Below are positions 26,356 through 36,277 of a DNA stretch of 64,000 nt, piece after piece. Position 1 is the stretch's first letter. Each line of letters starts with the position of its first letter. Origin of the DNA: Sphingobacterium thalpophilum (GTDB taxonomy: Bacteria; Bacteroidota; Bacteroidia; Sphingobacteriales; Sphingobacteriaceae). The notes beneath the pieces are model-generated. The model was not told where the DNA came from. It searched no databases and was given only the letters and a program-made list of their open reading frames with translations. Location: the NCBI RefSeq assembly GCF_901482695.1, contig NZ_LR590484.1, positions 3,720,001 through 3,784,000 of the forward strand. Direction: 5' to 3'. The translations under genes were made by a program, and so were the position numbers.

Positions 26356-28140
26356 ATGGCAAATTCTATTCAAAAGCGACTTGTTGAAGTCACTGTACAG
26401 GCAGTTAAAGAGCTTTATCATGCAGATATTTTAGAAAATCAATTGGCTTTGCAAGCTACCCGCAAGGAGTTTGAAGGGCAGATTACAATCGTAACTTTTC
26501 CAGTAACACGCTTTTCGAAATTGTCGCCCGAGCAGACTGGCAAGGAGATCGGTGCTTTTCTGCAGCAACATATTGCCGAAATATCGGACTTCAATGTAAT
26601 CAAGGGCTTTTTGAATATTGTACTTTCGGATGCTTATTGGATTTCTCTCCTGAATGAAAAGATTGCCGCTCGGGATTTTGGTACATTTCCGTCGAATGGC
26701 AAAAAGTTGATGGTGGAATATTCTTCACCCAATACAAACAAACCTTTACATTTGGGACATATCCGTAATAACTTATTAGGCTATTCTGTTGCTGAAATTC
26801 TCAAAGCTTATGGTTATGAGGTTGTTAAAGCGAATTTAGTGAACGACAGGGGGATACATATCTGTAAATCCATGCTCGCTTGGCAGAAATTTGGTGCTGG
26901 CGAGACTCCTGAATCTACCGGATTGAAAGGAGACCATCTGGTCGGCAAATATTATGTAATATTTGATAAGGAATATAAAAAGGAAATTGACAGCTTGAGG
27001 GCTATAGGCCAATCTGAGGAAGAAGCTAAGAAAAATGCACCTCTCATGAAAGAAGCCCAGGCTATGCTACAAAAATGGGAAGCTGGTGATGAGGAAGTTA
27101 TTACGCTCTGGCGGACGATGAACGGCTGGGTATATGCTGGATTTGAAAGGACTTATAAACAACTGGGGGTCGATTTCGATAAGTACTATTACGAATCGGA
27201 TACTTATCTTCTGGGGAAAGACATCATTCAGGAGGGATTGGATAAAGGTGTGTTCTTCAAAAAAGACGATCATTCTGTCTGGATCGATCTGACAGATGAA
27301 GGACTGGATCAGAAATTGGTGCTCCGCGGAGACGGCACCTCGGTCTATATCACCCAGGATTTGGGTACAGCACAGCTTAAATACGATGAATTTAAGATGG
27401 ATGAATCCATTTATGTGGTAGGCAATGAGCAAGACTACCATTTCAAGGTGTTATTTCTGATTCTAAAAAAACTAGGCAAGACCTGGGCAGATGGTTTATT
27501 TCATCTCTCTTATGGTATGGTGGATCTGCCTTCAGGCAAAATGAAATCGCGGGAAGGGACCGTTGTGGATGCCGATGATCTAATGGCTGAGATGGTCAGA
27601 ACTGCGCAGGAACGCACCGAAGAGCTGGGCAAGACCGAGGGATTGCCTGAAGATGCGAAGGCAGAATTATACAACACAATCGGTATGGGGGCCTTAAAGT
27701 ATTTTCTATTGAAAGTGGATCCCAAAAAGCGGCTATTGTTTGATCCCAATGAGTCGGTGGATTTTCAGGGGCATACCGGACCCTTTATTCAGTACACGCA
27801 TGCGCGTATCAAGTCTGTCCTGAGCAAAGCCGAATTTGAATCCGGTCATTCCCTGGCGGCAGTGTCATCCATTTCTTCCTACGAAAGGGATCTTATTCAG
27901 CAACTGGGCGCATTTCCCGAGGTCATTGAGGCGTCAGCGCAAGAGTTTAGCCCGGCACAGCTGGCAAACTATATCTATGAAGTTGCCAAGTTATATAATA
28001 AATTCTATCATGAGGAGAGCATTTTAAAAGCCGAAGACAACGAAGTCAAGAATTTTAGATTGCATTTGTCATCTGCAGCAGCGAAGGTTATTGCCAGAGG
28101 TATGGCTTTATTGGGGATTGATGTACCCGAAAGAATGTAA
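26356..28140 (+). CDS. argS: Arginyl-tRNA synthetase
   Basis: 594 residues, normal for class I ArgRS. The HIGH-type block is PNTNKPLHLGHIRNNLLG near residue 130; the KMSKS-type block appears as GKMKSREGTVVDADDL, a normal ArgRS variant. The C-terminus has the DALR anticodon-binding domain (FIQYTHARIKSVL, ending LGIDVPERM). It charges tRNA-Arg with arginine. Two oxidoreductase genes follow with 3-6-base gaps, so they are probably co-transcribed without an obvious functional link. Confidence 0.98.
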   Translation: MANSIQKRLVEVTVQAVKELYHADILENQLALQATRKEFEGQITIVTFPVTRFSKLSPEQTGKEIGAFLQQHIAEISDFNVIKGFLNIVLSDAYWISLLNEKIAARDFGTFPSNGKKLMVEYSSPNTNKPLHLGHIRNNLLGYSVAEILKAYGYEVVKANLVNDRGIHICKSMLAWQKFGAGETPESTGLKGDHLVGKYYVIFDKEYKKEIDSLRAIGQSEEEAKKNAPLMKEAQAMLQKWEAGDEEVITLWRTMNGWVYAGFERTYKQLGVDFDKYYYESDTYLLGKDIIQEGLDKGVFFKKDDHSVWIDLTDEGLDQKLVLRGDGTSVYITQDLGTAQLKYDEFKMDESIYVVGNEQDYHFKVLFLILKKLGKTWADGLFHLSYGMVDLPSGKMKSREGTVVDADDLMAEMVRTAQERTEELGKTEGLPEDAKAELYNTIGMGALKYFLLKVDPKKRLLFDPNESVDFQGHTGPFIQYTHARIKSVLSKAEFESGHSLAAVSSISSYERDLIQQLGAFPEVIEASAQEFSPAQLANYIYEVAKLYNKFYHEESILKAEDNEVKNFRLHLSSAAAKVIARGMALLGIDVPERM

Positions 28141-28143
28141 GCG

Positions 28144-29220
28144 ATGAGAAAGATCCGTGTAGGTTTGATCGGTTTCGGTATCTCCGGACAGGTATTTCAT
28201 GCGCCTGTCATGCGTGCTGTTGCAACACTTGAACTCGTTAAAGTGACTGCCCGGAAAGCCGAGCAGCAGGCTCTGCTCAAAGAGCGTTTTCCCCAGGTAG
28301 AGATTGCACTCTCTGCAGACGAGATTTTGGGAGACGAAGCCATTGATTTGGTGGTGGTGGCGACTTCCAACGATATGCATTATCCTCTTGCCAAGCGCGC
28401 CTTGGAATCGGGCAAGCATGTTGTTGTTGAGAAGCCCTTTACCAATACTGTGGCGCAGGCAGACGAATTGATTGCTCTGGCGAAGGAAAGGAATCTGGTC
28501 CTTGCGCCGTATCACAATCTACGGTTTAACTCGGATTACCGTACCGTCGAGAAAATTGTTCGAGGAGGCCGCCTGGGGCGGATTGTCAATCTCGAGGCCC
28601 GGTTTGACCGTTTTCGAAATTATTTACGGCCGAATGCCTGGCGTGAGGAAAACTTGCCGGGCTCAGGAATTTTTTATGATTTGGCGCCGCATCTTATTGA
28701 TCAGACCCTGCAGTTGTTTGGTAAGCCGCAGGCTGTTTTCTGCGATTTGGCAATACAGCGCGATTACGCAAAGACAATAGATAATTTTGACTGTATTTTA
28801 TATTATGATAACCTTCGGGTATCGTTAAAAGGGTCCATGCTAGCAAAGGAGCCTACACCGCGTTACCGTCTATTTGGCCTCAACGGCAACTTCGTAAAAC
28901 ACGGTGTAGATCCGCAGGAAGCTTTATTACGAGCGGGTCAATTTCCGGATGAGGATCCAAATTGGGGGGAAGAAGATCCCAGTATTTATGGAACACTCCA
29001 TATCGTCGAAGAAGGAAAGGACGTGTTGGAGGTGGTCCGGTCGGAACGCGGATCTTATCCGGAATTTTATCAGAATGTAGCAGATACTATTTTAGGAAAC
29101 GCTGCTTTGATGGCGAGTCCCGAGCAAGCCAGGGATGTGATCCGGATTATCGAATTGGGGTATCAAAGCCAATTGGAGCGAAAAGTAATTTCGGCCGAGG
29201 GACAGTTGATTGCTTATTAA
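28144..29220 (+). CDS. Gfo/Idh/MocA family oxidoreductase
   Basis: 358 residues. The Rossmann domain opens RVGLIGFGISGQVFHAPV, followed by VVVATSNDMHYPLAKRAL and VVVEKPFTNTVAQADELI with the family's Glu-Lys-Pro. The C-terminal alpha/beta domain has FYDLAPHLIDQTLQLFG, whose Asp and His are the probable catalytic and substrate contacts. It resembles the YhhX/YdgJ group of sugar or polyol dehydrogenases, which use NAD(P). The substrate is unknown. Starts 3 bases after argS. Confidence 0.9.
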   Translation: MRKIRVGLIGFGISGQVFHAPVMRAVATLELVKVTARKAEQQALLKERFPQVEIALSADEILGDEAIDLVVVATSNDMHYPLAKRALESGKHVVVEKPFTNTVAQADELIALAKERNLVLAPYHNLRFNSDYRTVEKIVRGGRLGRIVNLEARFDRFRNYLRPNAWREENLPGSGIFYDLAPHLIDQTLQLFGKPQAVFCDLAIQRDYAKTIDNFDCILYYDNLRVSLKGSMLAKEPTPRYRLFGLNGNFVKHGVDPQEALLRAGQFPDEDPNWGEEDPSIYGTLHIVEEGKDVLEVVRSERGSYPEFYQNVADTILGNAALMASPEQARDVIRIIELGYQSQLERKVISAEGQLIAY

Positions 29221-29226
29221 AACGTG

Positions 29227-30423
29227 ATGGCAAACATGTATGACGCAATTATTATCGGCGGTGGTGCCTGCGGCCTGATGTGTGCTGCACAGGCTGGGTT
29301 GTTGGGTAAGAAAACACTGTTGCTGGAGCGTAATGATAAGGTGGGAGCAAAGATATTGATATCTGGTGGTGGACGATGTAATTATACCAATATAGAGACT
29401 ACCATTCGCAATTTTATTTCTGAAAATCCTGAATTTTTACATAGTGTATTCCAACAATGGACGGTCGAAGACACCATTAACTTTTTTGAGCGTTATGGTA
29501 TTAAAGGGAAGGAGAAAACACTAGGGCAGCTCTTCCCCGAAACAGATAAAGCCAAAGATATTGTTGGTGTGTTTACCCACATACTTTACAGCACAGGCCA
29601 GGATATCGCATTGAACACCCTTGTCCGTTCGGTTATAAAAGATGGGGTGGGATTTGTCATCACTGCAGAAGATCGTCGGGGTATGGCACAGTACCGGGCG
29701 AAAAAAGTGGTTGTCGCTTCAGGAGGACTACCCGTTCAAAAATTAGGAGCTTCGGACTTTGGTCTGCGTATAGCAAAACAATTTGGTCTGGATGTAGTAC
29801 AGACTGCACCGGCTCTGGTGCCCCTCAGCATTACCGGTAAAGATGCCGATTGGTATGCAGCCTTGGCTGGAAATACCGTCTTTTCGAGAGTGTCGATCGG
29901 TACGATTGCTTTCGAAGAGAATATATTGTTTACACATTGGGGATTAAGTGGGCCTGCCATTCTTCAGATATCCAGTTATTGGCGGCCCGGAAATGAGATC
30001 AGGATCAACCTGCTTCCACAATTCAATCTCGAGGAAGTTATTAAAGCAGAACGACAAAAGGGTGGACGGCGGCTGGTATCGCAATTGTTGCATGATTATT
30101 TCAGCCGAAAGCTTGTTGATGCGTTTGGCAAATTCATCGATTTAGACATCAAGATAGCTTCCCTGAGCAAGGCCGATGCCAAACATATCACCGATACGGT
30201 CCATTGTTTCAAGGTTAAGCCTGCTGGAGATAGGGGGTACGATAAGGCAGAGGTTATGCGTGGTGGCGTTTCAACGGCAGAATTGTACGGCAAGACTTTG
30301 GAGGCAAGGAAAATTCCCGGACTTTATTTTGGCGGTGAAACGGTCGACATTACGGGATGGCTGGGCGGTTATAATTTCCAGTGGGCCTGGGCTAGTGGTT
30401 ATGTTATTGCCCAGGATCTGTAG
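29227..30423 (+). CDS. BaiN/RdsA family NAD(P)/FAD-dependent oxidoreductase
   Basis: 398 residues of the HI0933-like flavoprotein family. The N-terminal FAD fold AIIIGGGACGLMCAAQAG is followed by GAKILISGGGRCNYTN, the family hallmark, and the C-terminus has GVSTAEL with PGLYFGGETVDITGWLGGYN. One Bacteroidota homologue was linked to bile-acid dehydroxylation (BaiN) and another group to dihydrouridine oxidation (RdsA) on ribosomal RNA; either could apply. I prefer the ATG at 29227; GTG at 29224 and ATG at 29236 are alternatives. Third gene after argS. Confidence 0.88.
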   Translation: MANMYDAIIIGGGACGLMCAAQAGLLGKKTLLLERNDKVGAKILISGGGRCNYTNIETTIRNFISENPEFLHSVFQQWTVEDTINFFERYGIKGKEKTLGQLFPETDKAKDIVGVFTHILYSTGQDIALNTLVRSVIKDGVGFVITAEDRRGMAQYRAKKVVVASGGLPVQKLGASDFGLRIAKQFGLDVVQTAPALVPLSITGKDADWYAALAGNTVFSRVSIGTIAFEENILFTHWGLSGPAILQISSYWRPGNEIRINLLPQFNLEEVIKAERQKGGRRLVSQLLHDYFSRKLVDAFGKFIDLDIKIASLSKADAKHITDTVHCFKVKPAGDRGYDKAEVMRGGVSTAELYGKTLEARKIPGLYFGGETVDITGWLGGYNFQWAWASGYVIAQDL

Positions 30424-30508
30424 CTCAGTATAGCAGGCTTTTTGTTATTTAAGGGTAACATAATCCAGCGGTTTTTTCTGTTATCCATTCACGAACCTTT
30501 TTTTGGAA

Positions 30509-31564
30509 CTATCCGTTACGATGGTGTACTGCATCCTGTTTTTCTGGTTCATTGATGTATAATTTTGCCGCAGCAGACAAGCGCTGTCTTATGCGGGTTT
30601 GTAGATTTCTGGGAGCAAGTACGGTGATTGTTTCCCCGAATCCCAGGATCTCTCTTTCCAATTCAAAGTTAATCACGACATCGATTCGGATTAAAAGCGA
30701 ACCGTCTTCCTTTCGGTTCAGAATCTGCTGTGATGGATGCAGTGGCTTCGTTTCAACATAAGGTGCATTCTTCGCGTTGATGTGTAGTATGACGCGTTGC
30801 CCCCGATCTTTTTGCGACTTGGTGACCCCAATGGTGTCGGAGAAATAGCGTTCAAAGTCCACCCCGGTATATTCAACGTATGCACTTTTTCCCATTTCTT
30901 CTATTCCGCAGATCCGGTCCAGCGCAAGGGTCATCAGGCCTTGACTTTTCCTGTGGTGTCCAATGAGGAACCAGCGGTTGCGATATTCTTTCAGTAGGTA
31001 AGGGGAGACTATCAAATCCTGTTTCCGTATGGCTTTAAAGGACTGATAAGTGATGAGCAGGGGTGTCTTTTCACGTATGGCATGGTGAAGTGGACTGATG
31101 AAAGACAAGCCTTTCAAGAGCTTGTTGCTTTCCATCTGTATAATGGATGGTTGATTATCTCTTCGGGTATGTATGCTATTTTCCAGACGGGCGATGATAT
31201 CGCTCATTTCATCGAAGCTCGAAAAGCCACTGACGTGCTTCAGTACTTCGACGGCTTCTTTCATTTTTTGCATATCCCCCGTAGAAATAGGTGAGTTGCT
31301 AATACTGTAATCAGGGTCTTCATAGGTGTAAAACTTGCGGTGTGTAACGATAATGGGTGCATTGTAGCCCAATTTGTTGCTCCGCATCAATTGGATATCC
31401 CCCTGGATCGTTCGTTTACTTATACCGTTCTTGATTCCCTCGAACTCATAAAGAGCATCGGAGACCTTTTCCATTAGATCTTCTAATGTCCATTTTCTAT
31501 GCCTCATTCGCAGACAATTGTCGATTATTTTATAACGGATCAGCGCAAGTTTATTGAGTGCCAT
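30509..31564 (-). CDS. WYL-domain transcriptional regulator
   Basis: 351 residues. An N-terminal winged helix-turn-helix (LALIRYKIIDNCLRM through ISKRTIQGDIQLM) is followed by a WYL domain around residues 165-245: PLLITYQSFKA, SPYLLKEYRNRWFLIGHHR and LALDRI, where Trp-Phe-Leu takes the place of Trp-Tyr-Leu. The C-terminal WCX segment includes LEREILGFGETITVLAP. Such proteins respond to DNA damage, stress or phage, often binding nucleic acid through WYL. It is a lone gene convergent with the flavoprotein gene and divergent from rnpB, so no regulated neighbour is obvious. Confidence 0.9.
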   Translation of the reverse strand: MALNKLALIRYKIIDNCLRMRHRKWTLEDLMEKVSDALYEFEGIKNGISKRTIQGDIQLMRSNKLGYNAPIIVTHRKFYTYEDPDYSISNSPISTGDMQKMKEAVEVLKHVSGFSSFDEMSDIIARLENSIHTRRDNQPSIIQMESNKLLKGLSFISPLHHAIREKTPLLITYQSFKAIRKQDLIVSPYLLKEYRNRWFLIGHHRKSQGLMTLALDRICGIEEMGKSAYVEYTGVDFERYFSDTIGVTKSQKDRGQRVILHINAKNAPYVETKPLHPSQQILNRKEDGSLLIRIDVVINFELEREILGFGETITVLAPRNLQTRIRQRLSAAAKLYINEPEKQDAVHHRNG

Positions 31565-31701
31565 CTCTTTATTGACTTAAGTTGGGATGAAAATACAAAA
31601 CTTTTGTGCATGCTGTGAGGGAATTTTAACGAAATGCCATGCGCACTGCTGTAGATGTGCTGAAATTGCAAAGAAATTGATGTTTTCCGAAGTAAAATAA
31701 T

Positions 31702-31709
31702 TACTTTTG
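31702..31709 (+). promoter_or_regulatory. -7 element of rnpB
   Basis: TACTTTTG, an exact TAnnTTTG, ending 3 bases before the P1 stem of RNase P RNA. TTG at 31677-31679 is a -33 candidate at slightly long spacing. Confidence 0.6.
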
Positions 31710-31712
31710 CGC

Positions 31713-32090
31713 AGAAGCAAACTGGTTCTATCGCTGCTCTTTCGGGAGGAGAGGAAAGTCCGGGCAACATAGAGCGACACGCTTCCTAACGGGAAGGATG
31801 TTATGGATATAACAGACAGAAAGTGCCACAGAAAATATACCGCTTTTCGGAGTAAGGGTGAAAACGTAAGGTAAGAGCTTACGGTCTTATATGGTGACAT
31901 ATATTACGGTAAACCTCGTGTGTTGAAAGACCAAATAGGTTACGAAATGCGAAGGCTGCTCGTCTTCTTTCAATTTATTGGAATTCGTAATGGGTAGGTT
32001 GATTGAGTTTGTCAGTGATGGCAAACCTAGATAAATGATAGAAATTCCACTTCGGTGGTCTACAGAACCCGGCTTACAAGGTTTGCTTCT
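31713..32090 (+). ncRNA. rnpB: RNase P RNA, bacterial class A
   Basis: About 378 bases; ribozyme that matures the 5' ends of tRNAs. The P1 helix pairs AGAAGCAAAC (31713-31722) with GTTTGCTTCT (32081-32090). Conserved core segments are present: GGAGGAGAGGAAAGTCCGGG at 31744-31763 (CR-I), GAAAACGTAAG after the middle, and TACAGAACCCGGCTTAC (32061-32077, CR-V). A T-run after 32090 likely ends transcription. Exact ends are inferred from the P1 pairing. Confidence 0.95.
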
Positions 32091-32157
32091 TTTTCGCTAA
32101 TTGCTAAAAAAACCTTATATTGATTCCCATAATTGAAAATAGCATAATGCTGGATTT

Positions 32158-33549
32158 ATGAGTACAATTTTAATCATTGATGATGAACGCGCCATCAGAA
32201 GTTCTCTACGTGATATCTTGGAATACGAAGATTACACGATTTTAGACGTTGACAATGGTCGCGACGGATTAGATATTTTAAAAAAGGAAAAAGTTGACTT
32301 AGTTCTTTGTGACATAAAGATGAATGCGATGGACGGCATGGAAGTCCTTGCAGAAGCACATCAGAGCAGTCCGGATATTCCTTTTATCATGATTTCGGGA
32401 CATGGAACCATAGAAACCGCAGTGGAAGCGGCAAAGAAGGGGGCTTTTGATTTTTTGGAGAAGCCATTGGATCTGAACAGATTGCTCATCACGGTCCGAA
32501 ATGCGCTGGATAAGAGTTCGCTGGTGACGGAGACCAAAGTACTTAAACGTAAGGTCAGCAGTTCGAAAACGAAGGACATTTTGGGAGAATCGGGTGCGAT
32601 CAAGCGTATCAAGGAAACTATAGACCGGGTCGCTCCAACAGAAGCAAGAGTATTGATTACAGGGGCCAATGGTTCAGGAAAAGAACTTGTGGCTCGCTGG
32701 CTTCATGAAAAATCAAACCGTGCGCAAGGCCCTCTGGTCGAAGTCAACTGTGCTGCGATTCCTTCTGAACTGATCGAATCAGAGCTTTTTGGGCATGAAA
32801 AAGGATCCTTCACATCGGCTATCAAACAGCGTATAGGTAAATTTGAACAGGCGAATGGCGGTACACTCTTTTTAGATGAAATCGGCGATATGAGCCTTTC
32901 TGCTCAAGCCAAAGTGCTACGTGCTTTACAGGAACATAAAATCACGCGCGTTGGTGGCGACAAGGAAATCGATGTCAATGTACGCGTCGTTGCGGCAACG
33001 AATAAAGATCTACTGAAAGAAATTGAAGAAGGCAACTTCAGAATGGACTTATACCACCGTCTTTCCGTAATCTTGATTCATGTACCTTCTTTGGTGGAGC
33101 GGACGGAAGATATTCCCTTGCTTTCAACGAGTTTTTGTGAGGAGATATGTATGGAGTATGGCATTCCGGTCAAAGAAATTACTGCCGCTGCAATGAAAGA
33201 ATTGAGCCAGTTACCATGGACCGGAAATATCCGTGAACTGCGGAATATGATTGAAAGATTGATCATCCTAAGTGATAGATCCATTACGGATAAAGATGTC
33301 GTCGCATTTGCCAATCCTTCCCGCGAACCCGTGAATGGAATTGCCCATGAAAAAGGGATCATTAACTATGGTTTGGATATGGATTCATTTGATTCGTTTC
33401 AAGATTACAAGGACCACGCTGAAAAAGAGTTCATAAAATATAAGCTGGAAAAAAATAACTGGAATGTTTCTAAGACAGCAGATGACCTGGACATACAGCG
33501 CAGCCATTTGTATAGCAAAATTGAAAAATTCGGTTTAAAGAGAGATTAA
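32158..33549 (+). CDS. Sigma-54-type response regulator with variant GAFTGA loop
   Basis: 463 residues in NtrC order: receiver domain (TILIIDDERAIRSSLRDIL; phospho-acceptor in VDLVLCDIKM near residue 54), AAA+ domain with Walker A GANGSGKELV (near residue 165) and Walker B LFLDEIGDM, and a C-terminal Fis helix-turn-helix (NVSKTADDLDIQRSHLYSKI). The loop that contacts sigma-54 in NtrC proteins is GAFTGA; here it reads GSFTSA, although this region is otherwise intact. No sensor kinase gene is adjacent. Preceded by rnpB and ended by a terminator. Binding targets are unknown. Confidence 0.9.
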   Translation: MSTILIIDDERAIRSSLRDILEYEDYTILDVDNGRDGLDILKKEKVDLVLCDIKMNAMDGMEVLAEAHQSSPDIPFIMISGHGTIETAVEAAKKGAFDFLEKPLDLNRLLITVRNALDKSSLVTETKVLKRKVSSSKTKDILGESGAIKRIKETIDRVAPTEARVLITGANGSGKELVARWLHEKSNRAQGPLVEVNCAAIPSELIESELFGHEKGSFTSAIKQRIGKFEQANGGTLFLDEIGDMSLSAQAKVLRALQEHKITRVGGDKEIDVNVRVVAATNKDLLKEIEEGNFRMDLYHRLSVILIHVPSLVERTEDIPLLSTSFCEEICMEYGIPVKEITAAAMKELSQLPWTGNIRELRNMIERLIILSDRSITDKDVVAFANPSREPVNGIAHEKGIINYGLDMDSFDSFQDYKDHAEKEFIKYKLEKNNWNVSKTADDLDIQRSHLYSKIEKFGLKRD

Positions 33550-33586
33550 AAAAGTAAGGGCCCCCAAGCAGGCCCTCACTTTTTAA
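33547..33586 (+). terminator. Terminator after the response regulator
   Basis: AAAAAGTAAGGGCC (33549-33562) pairs with GGCCCTCACTTTTT (33571-33584), with one mismatch, and ends in a T run. Confidence 0.85.
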
Positions 33587-33644
33587 TGTTATATCGCAAC
33601 AGCGCTTTGGCTAATAGTATACTATATAGCCGTTGACTAGCGTT

Positions 33645-34319
33645 TTATCGTAGTATTGATTTTACATTAGCAACTGTGATTTCAGTATAGTTCTGGATGT
33701 ATATATCACTAGGAGGAAGCTCGTCTCTCTTGTGTGTAGAAAGTACCGCGACTACTTTCATTCCGGCATTCTGAGCCGCTGTGATGCCTGAAAAGGAATC
33801 TTCGAATACAATACACTGCTTAATGGGGATTCCCAGATTTTCTGCCGATTTCAAATAAACTTCGGGATGAGGTTTGTGTAATTTTACATCCTCACTACTC
33901 AATGTCGAAGAAAATAACGAACGGATATTCAGCTCGTCCAGAATTAGATCCATGTTCTCTTTCGGAGCGGAGGTCGCCACAGCAAGTTTAAATCCGCTAT
34001 CTTTTAACTGGCCCAGAAACTCAATGAGACCTTTTATAGGGGCTACATGGTCTTTATAAATCACCCTGAACAGCTGCTCTTTTTCAAATTCGAGCGTACG
34101 TAGCTCTTCCGGGGAAATTGGGCGTTTAAAAAAATGCTGCATAATATAGCTGTTGTGCTTGCCATACATATGCTGCTCAAACTCTTCTTCGGTTGCCTGC
34201 TCAATATTATGGTTTTTAAAGAAAGCTCTAAAAGCTTCTGCATGAAAGGGATTTGTGTGACTGATCACACCATCCATGTCAAAAATCGCTGCGTATTCTG
34301 TCATCTGGCTAATATACAA
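33645..34319 (-). CDS. HAD-superfamily phosphatase, beta-phosphoglucomutase-like
   Basis: 224 residues, subfamily IA. Motif I is AAIFDMDGVISHT with nucleophile Asp, motif II LAVATSAPKEN, and motif III/IV FEDSFSGITAAQNAGMKVVAV. A helical cap lies between residues 20 and 85. It probably dephosphorylates a small sugar phosphate or interconverts phosphohexoses; HAD substrates are not predictable from sequence. It is a single gene, 53 bases from the next gene upstream on the same strand. Confidence 0.88.
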   Translation of the reverse strand: MYISQMTEYAAIFDMDGVISHTNPFHAEAFRAFFKNHNIEQATEEEFEQHMYGKHNSYIMQHFFKRPISPEELRTLEFEKEQLFRVIYKDHVAPIKGLIEFLGQLKDSGFKLAVATSAPKENMDLILDELNIRSLFSSTLSSEDVKLHKPHPEVYLKSAENLGIPIKQCIVFEDSFSGITAAQNAGMKVVAVLSTHKRDELPPSDIYIQNYTEITVANVKSILR

Positions 34320-34375
34320 TTATTGCTGTATTTGATCGATCGGAGACTTTCATTTTCACGTAAATATTTATTGGA

Positions 34376-36277
34376 TTATAACGTTGTGAGGTTATATCGC
34401 CCCCTATCTGAGCTGCTCACGTCCTTATGGAACTGGAAAAAGTCTTCGTACTGATCAGCAGAATAACTTCCCTCGAACAGCTCGAGCTTTCTATAAGTAA
34501 CCAGTTTGTTTCCGGTGATCTCCGATCTAAATTCATATTTTCCAAAAGGTTTTTCGATAAGCTTTCGTTCTGGATTTATTGTTTTTGCGATATTGTCAGG
34601 CAATGTTATGCAGATACTGTCGACGTCAACAAAGCCACGTTCGATATGGATTTCCTCCGTTCGGTTTTTGTTTTCCGAAATATTGGACTGCATATTGAAT
34701 ATATTGGGCTGAATCAGCAGCTTATGACCATTTTTTACAGCATAGTTCTTAATAAATAGCGTGAGGTTTTCTTCGATGAAGGGATTGATGTCCTTATGTT
34801 CGACGTAGTTTACCTGATCGAAATTTATATTATCAATGTTGTAATATTGGGCGAGCAATTTCGTTTTTTCGTTATTGCTTGCCAGAAGTATGCTCATATG
34901 ATTTTCATACTGCGCGCCGTAAAACTTTGTTTTTAAAGTGCCTTTTAAGCTACCGTCCTCAAGGAGCGTCAAGTCAGCGTAACGGAGCTGTAAATTGTCG
35001 GCATTGCTGTATTTGGGGGTATGCAAAAGCAGGCCACCGTTTTCGGTACAGGCGATCACATCTCTGTCGTCCGTAAAGGTGCTTAAGAAGCCAAAGGGAA
35101 GGTTCTGACTCGTACACTCTAACCAAGTGGTATCATTCTTAAAAGGTATGCAGAGAATTGCGTGGTTGCCGTCCTGAACGTTCGCAAATGTTTTATGAAA
35201 GTTCTCCTTGTGCTTACCCGCTTCAACCATACAATAATAGGATGGAATGTTTACTGCTGCCAACATACTCTGCATATAGTTTACCAAGGCTTTACAATCG
35301 CCATATCCTAGGCGATCGACTTCAGAAGCAGGAAAAGGTTCAAGTCCGCCGATTCCAATCTGGATACTAATATACCGTGTATTCTTCTGTAAATAATCGT
35401 ATAAGATTCTCGCTTTTTCTTTATCTGTCGAAGCGTTTTTCGTGAGCGAGATAAATTTCTGCCTGGAGGATTCCGTAAGGTCTTGTTTTTTACTCAATAA
35501 TTTGGATGATATCCAGTCGCCGTATTCTTTCCAGTTTGTGAAATTGCCTTCCTTGCCGTAATAAATAAAACTCTTGGGGACGATCAGTACATTTGCTCTT
35601 TTTAAATCAGGGTTGGGGCTATACGATTCTTCCTTTTTTGCGGGAATCTGCTCTACTAGCCATTTTTTGCTGATTGTTTTATCGGTCTTTTCTTCGTTAA
35701 TATGCCCTTTATAGTTTCTCGATTCGATCCGGAATTCATCCGCGAGCGGTGCGATGAATTGAAAGCTGCTTTTTTCAACAGATACGTTGTTGGCGATTTC
35801 GGGGCTCCAGGAAGGGAGAACGAGATTTTGTTTATGCCGTACTTCGTACTGATATTCTATGGTATAGGGATAGCTATGATGATCTGGGATATAGAGTTTT
35901 ATTCTTGAATCAGCAAACATCGTACTATTATCTACAGCGCTGTGATCTTTAAAGTCCTTGCTAGATATCTTTTTTTGCAAGATGCCCATATCGTTATAGA
36001 TAGCACCCTTTACGCTTTTTATCTCACTTGATTTATTATAGTGTAGCGGTATTGCTGCATAGTAATCTCCATTTTGGTTGTAGACAGTAACGGCACGTGT
36101 GACCGTTTCGATCACTTGTTCCCGAGATTTGACTTCTACAACAGTTTTGTCATTGCGCACTGTGGCGACAGCACGGCTTTTTAGGACAGCAGGTATTTTG
36201 GCAATGTCATAATCTTCCTGGCCAGTTGTCACAAGCGGTATAAGGAAGTATACTAAACTGAAAAATGCGGTTTTCAT
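34376..36277 (-). CDS. DUF3857 and transglutaminase-core protein, catalytic residues present
   Basis: 633-residue exported protein with signal peptide (FFSLVYFLIPLVTTGQ). A beta-rich DUF3857 domain spans about residues 50-270. The papain-like transglutaminase core follows, with the nucleophile in GYGDCKALV (Cys near residue 328), then GNHAILCIPF and TWLECTSQNLPFGF supplying His and the Asp/Glu-region. A beta-rich C-terminal DUF2569-like or lipocalin-like part ends the chain. Such proteins are periplasmic in Bacteroidota and mostly of unknown role. The start overlaps the stop of the upstream paralogue (ATGA), so translation is probably coupled. Confidence 0.87.
   Translation of the reverse strand: MKTAFFSLVYFLIPLVTTGQEDYDIAKIPAVLKSRAVATVRNDKTVVEVKSREQVIETVTRAVTVYNQNGDYYAAIPLHYNKSSEIKSVKGAIYNDMGILQKKISSKDFKDHSAVDNSTMFADSRIKLYIPDHHSYPYTIEYQYEVRHKQNLVLPSWSPEIANNVSVEKSSFQFIAPLADEFRIESRNYKGHINEEKTDKTISKKWLVEQIPAKKEESYSPNPDLKRANVLIVPKSFIYYGKEGNFTNWKEYGDWISSKLLSKKQDLTESSRQKFISLTKNASTDKEKARILYDYLQKNTRYISIQIGIGGLEPFPASEVDRLGYGDCKALVNYMQSMLAAVNIPSYYCMVEAGKHKENFHKTFANVQDGNHAILCIPFKNDTTWLECTSQNLPFGFLSTFTDDRDVIACTENGGLLLHTPKYSNADNLQLRYADLTLLEDGSLKGTLKTKFYGAQYENHMSILLASNNEKTKLLAQYYNIDNINFDQVNYVEHKDINPFIEENLTLFIKNYAVKNGHKLLIQPNIFNMQSNISENKNRTEEIHIERGFVDVDSICITLPDNIAKTINPERKLIEKPFGKYEFRSEITGNKLVTYRKLELFEGSYSADQYEDFFQFHKDVSSSDRGRYNLTTL

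Noticed and set aside
29221..29234. 14-base repeat AAAACGTGATGGCA at the starts of two unrelated genes (also near 59910)
   Set aside because: It covers only the junction and start codon; most likely chance plus common start-codon context.
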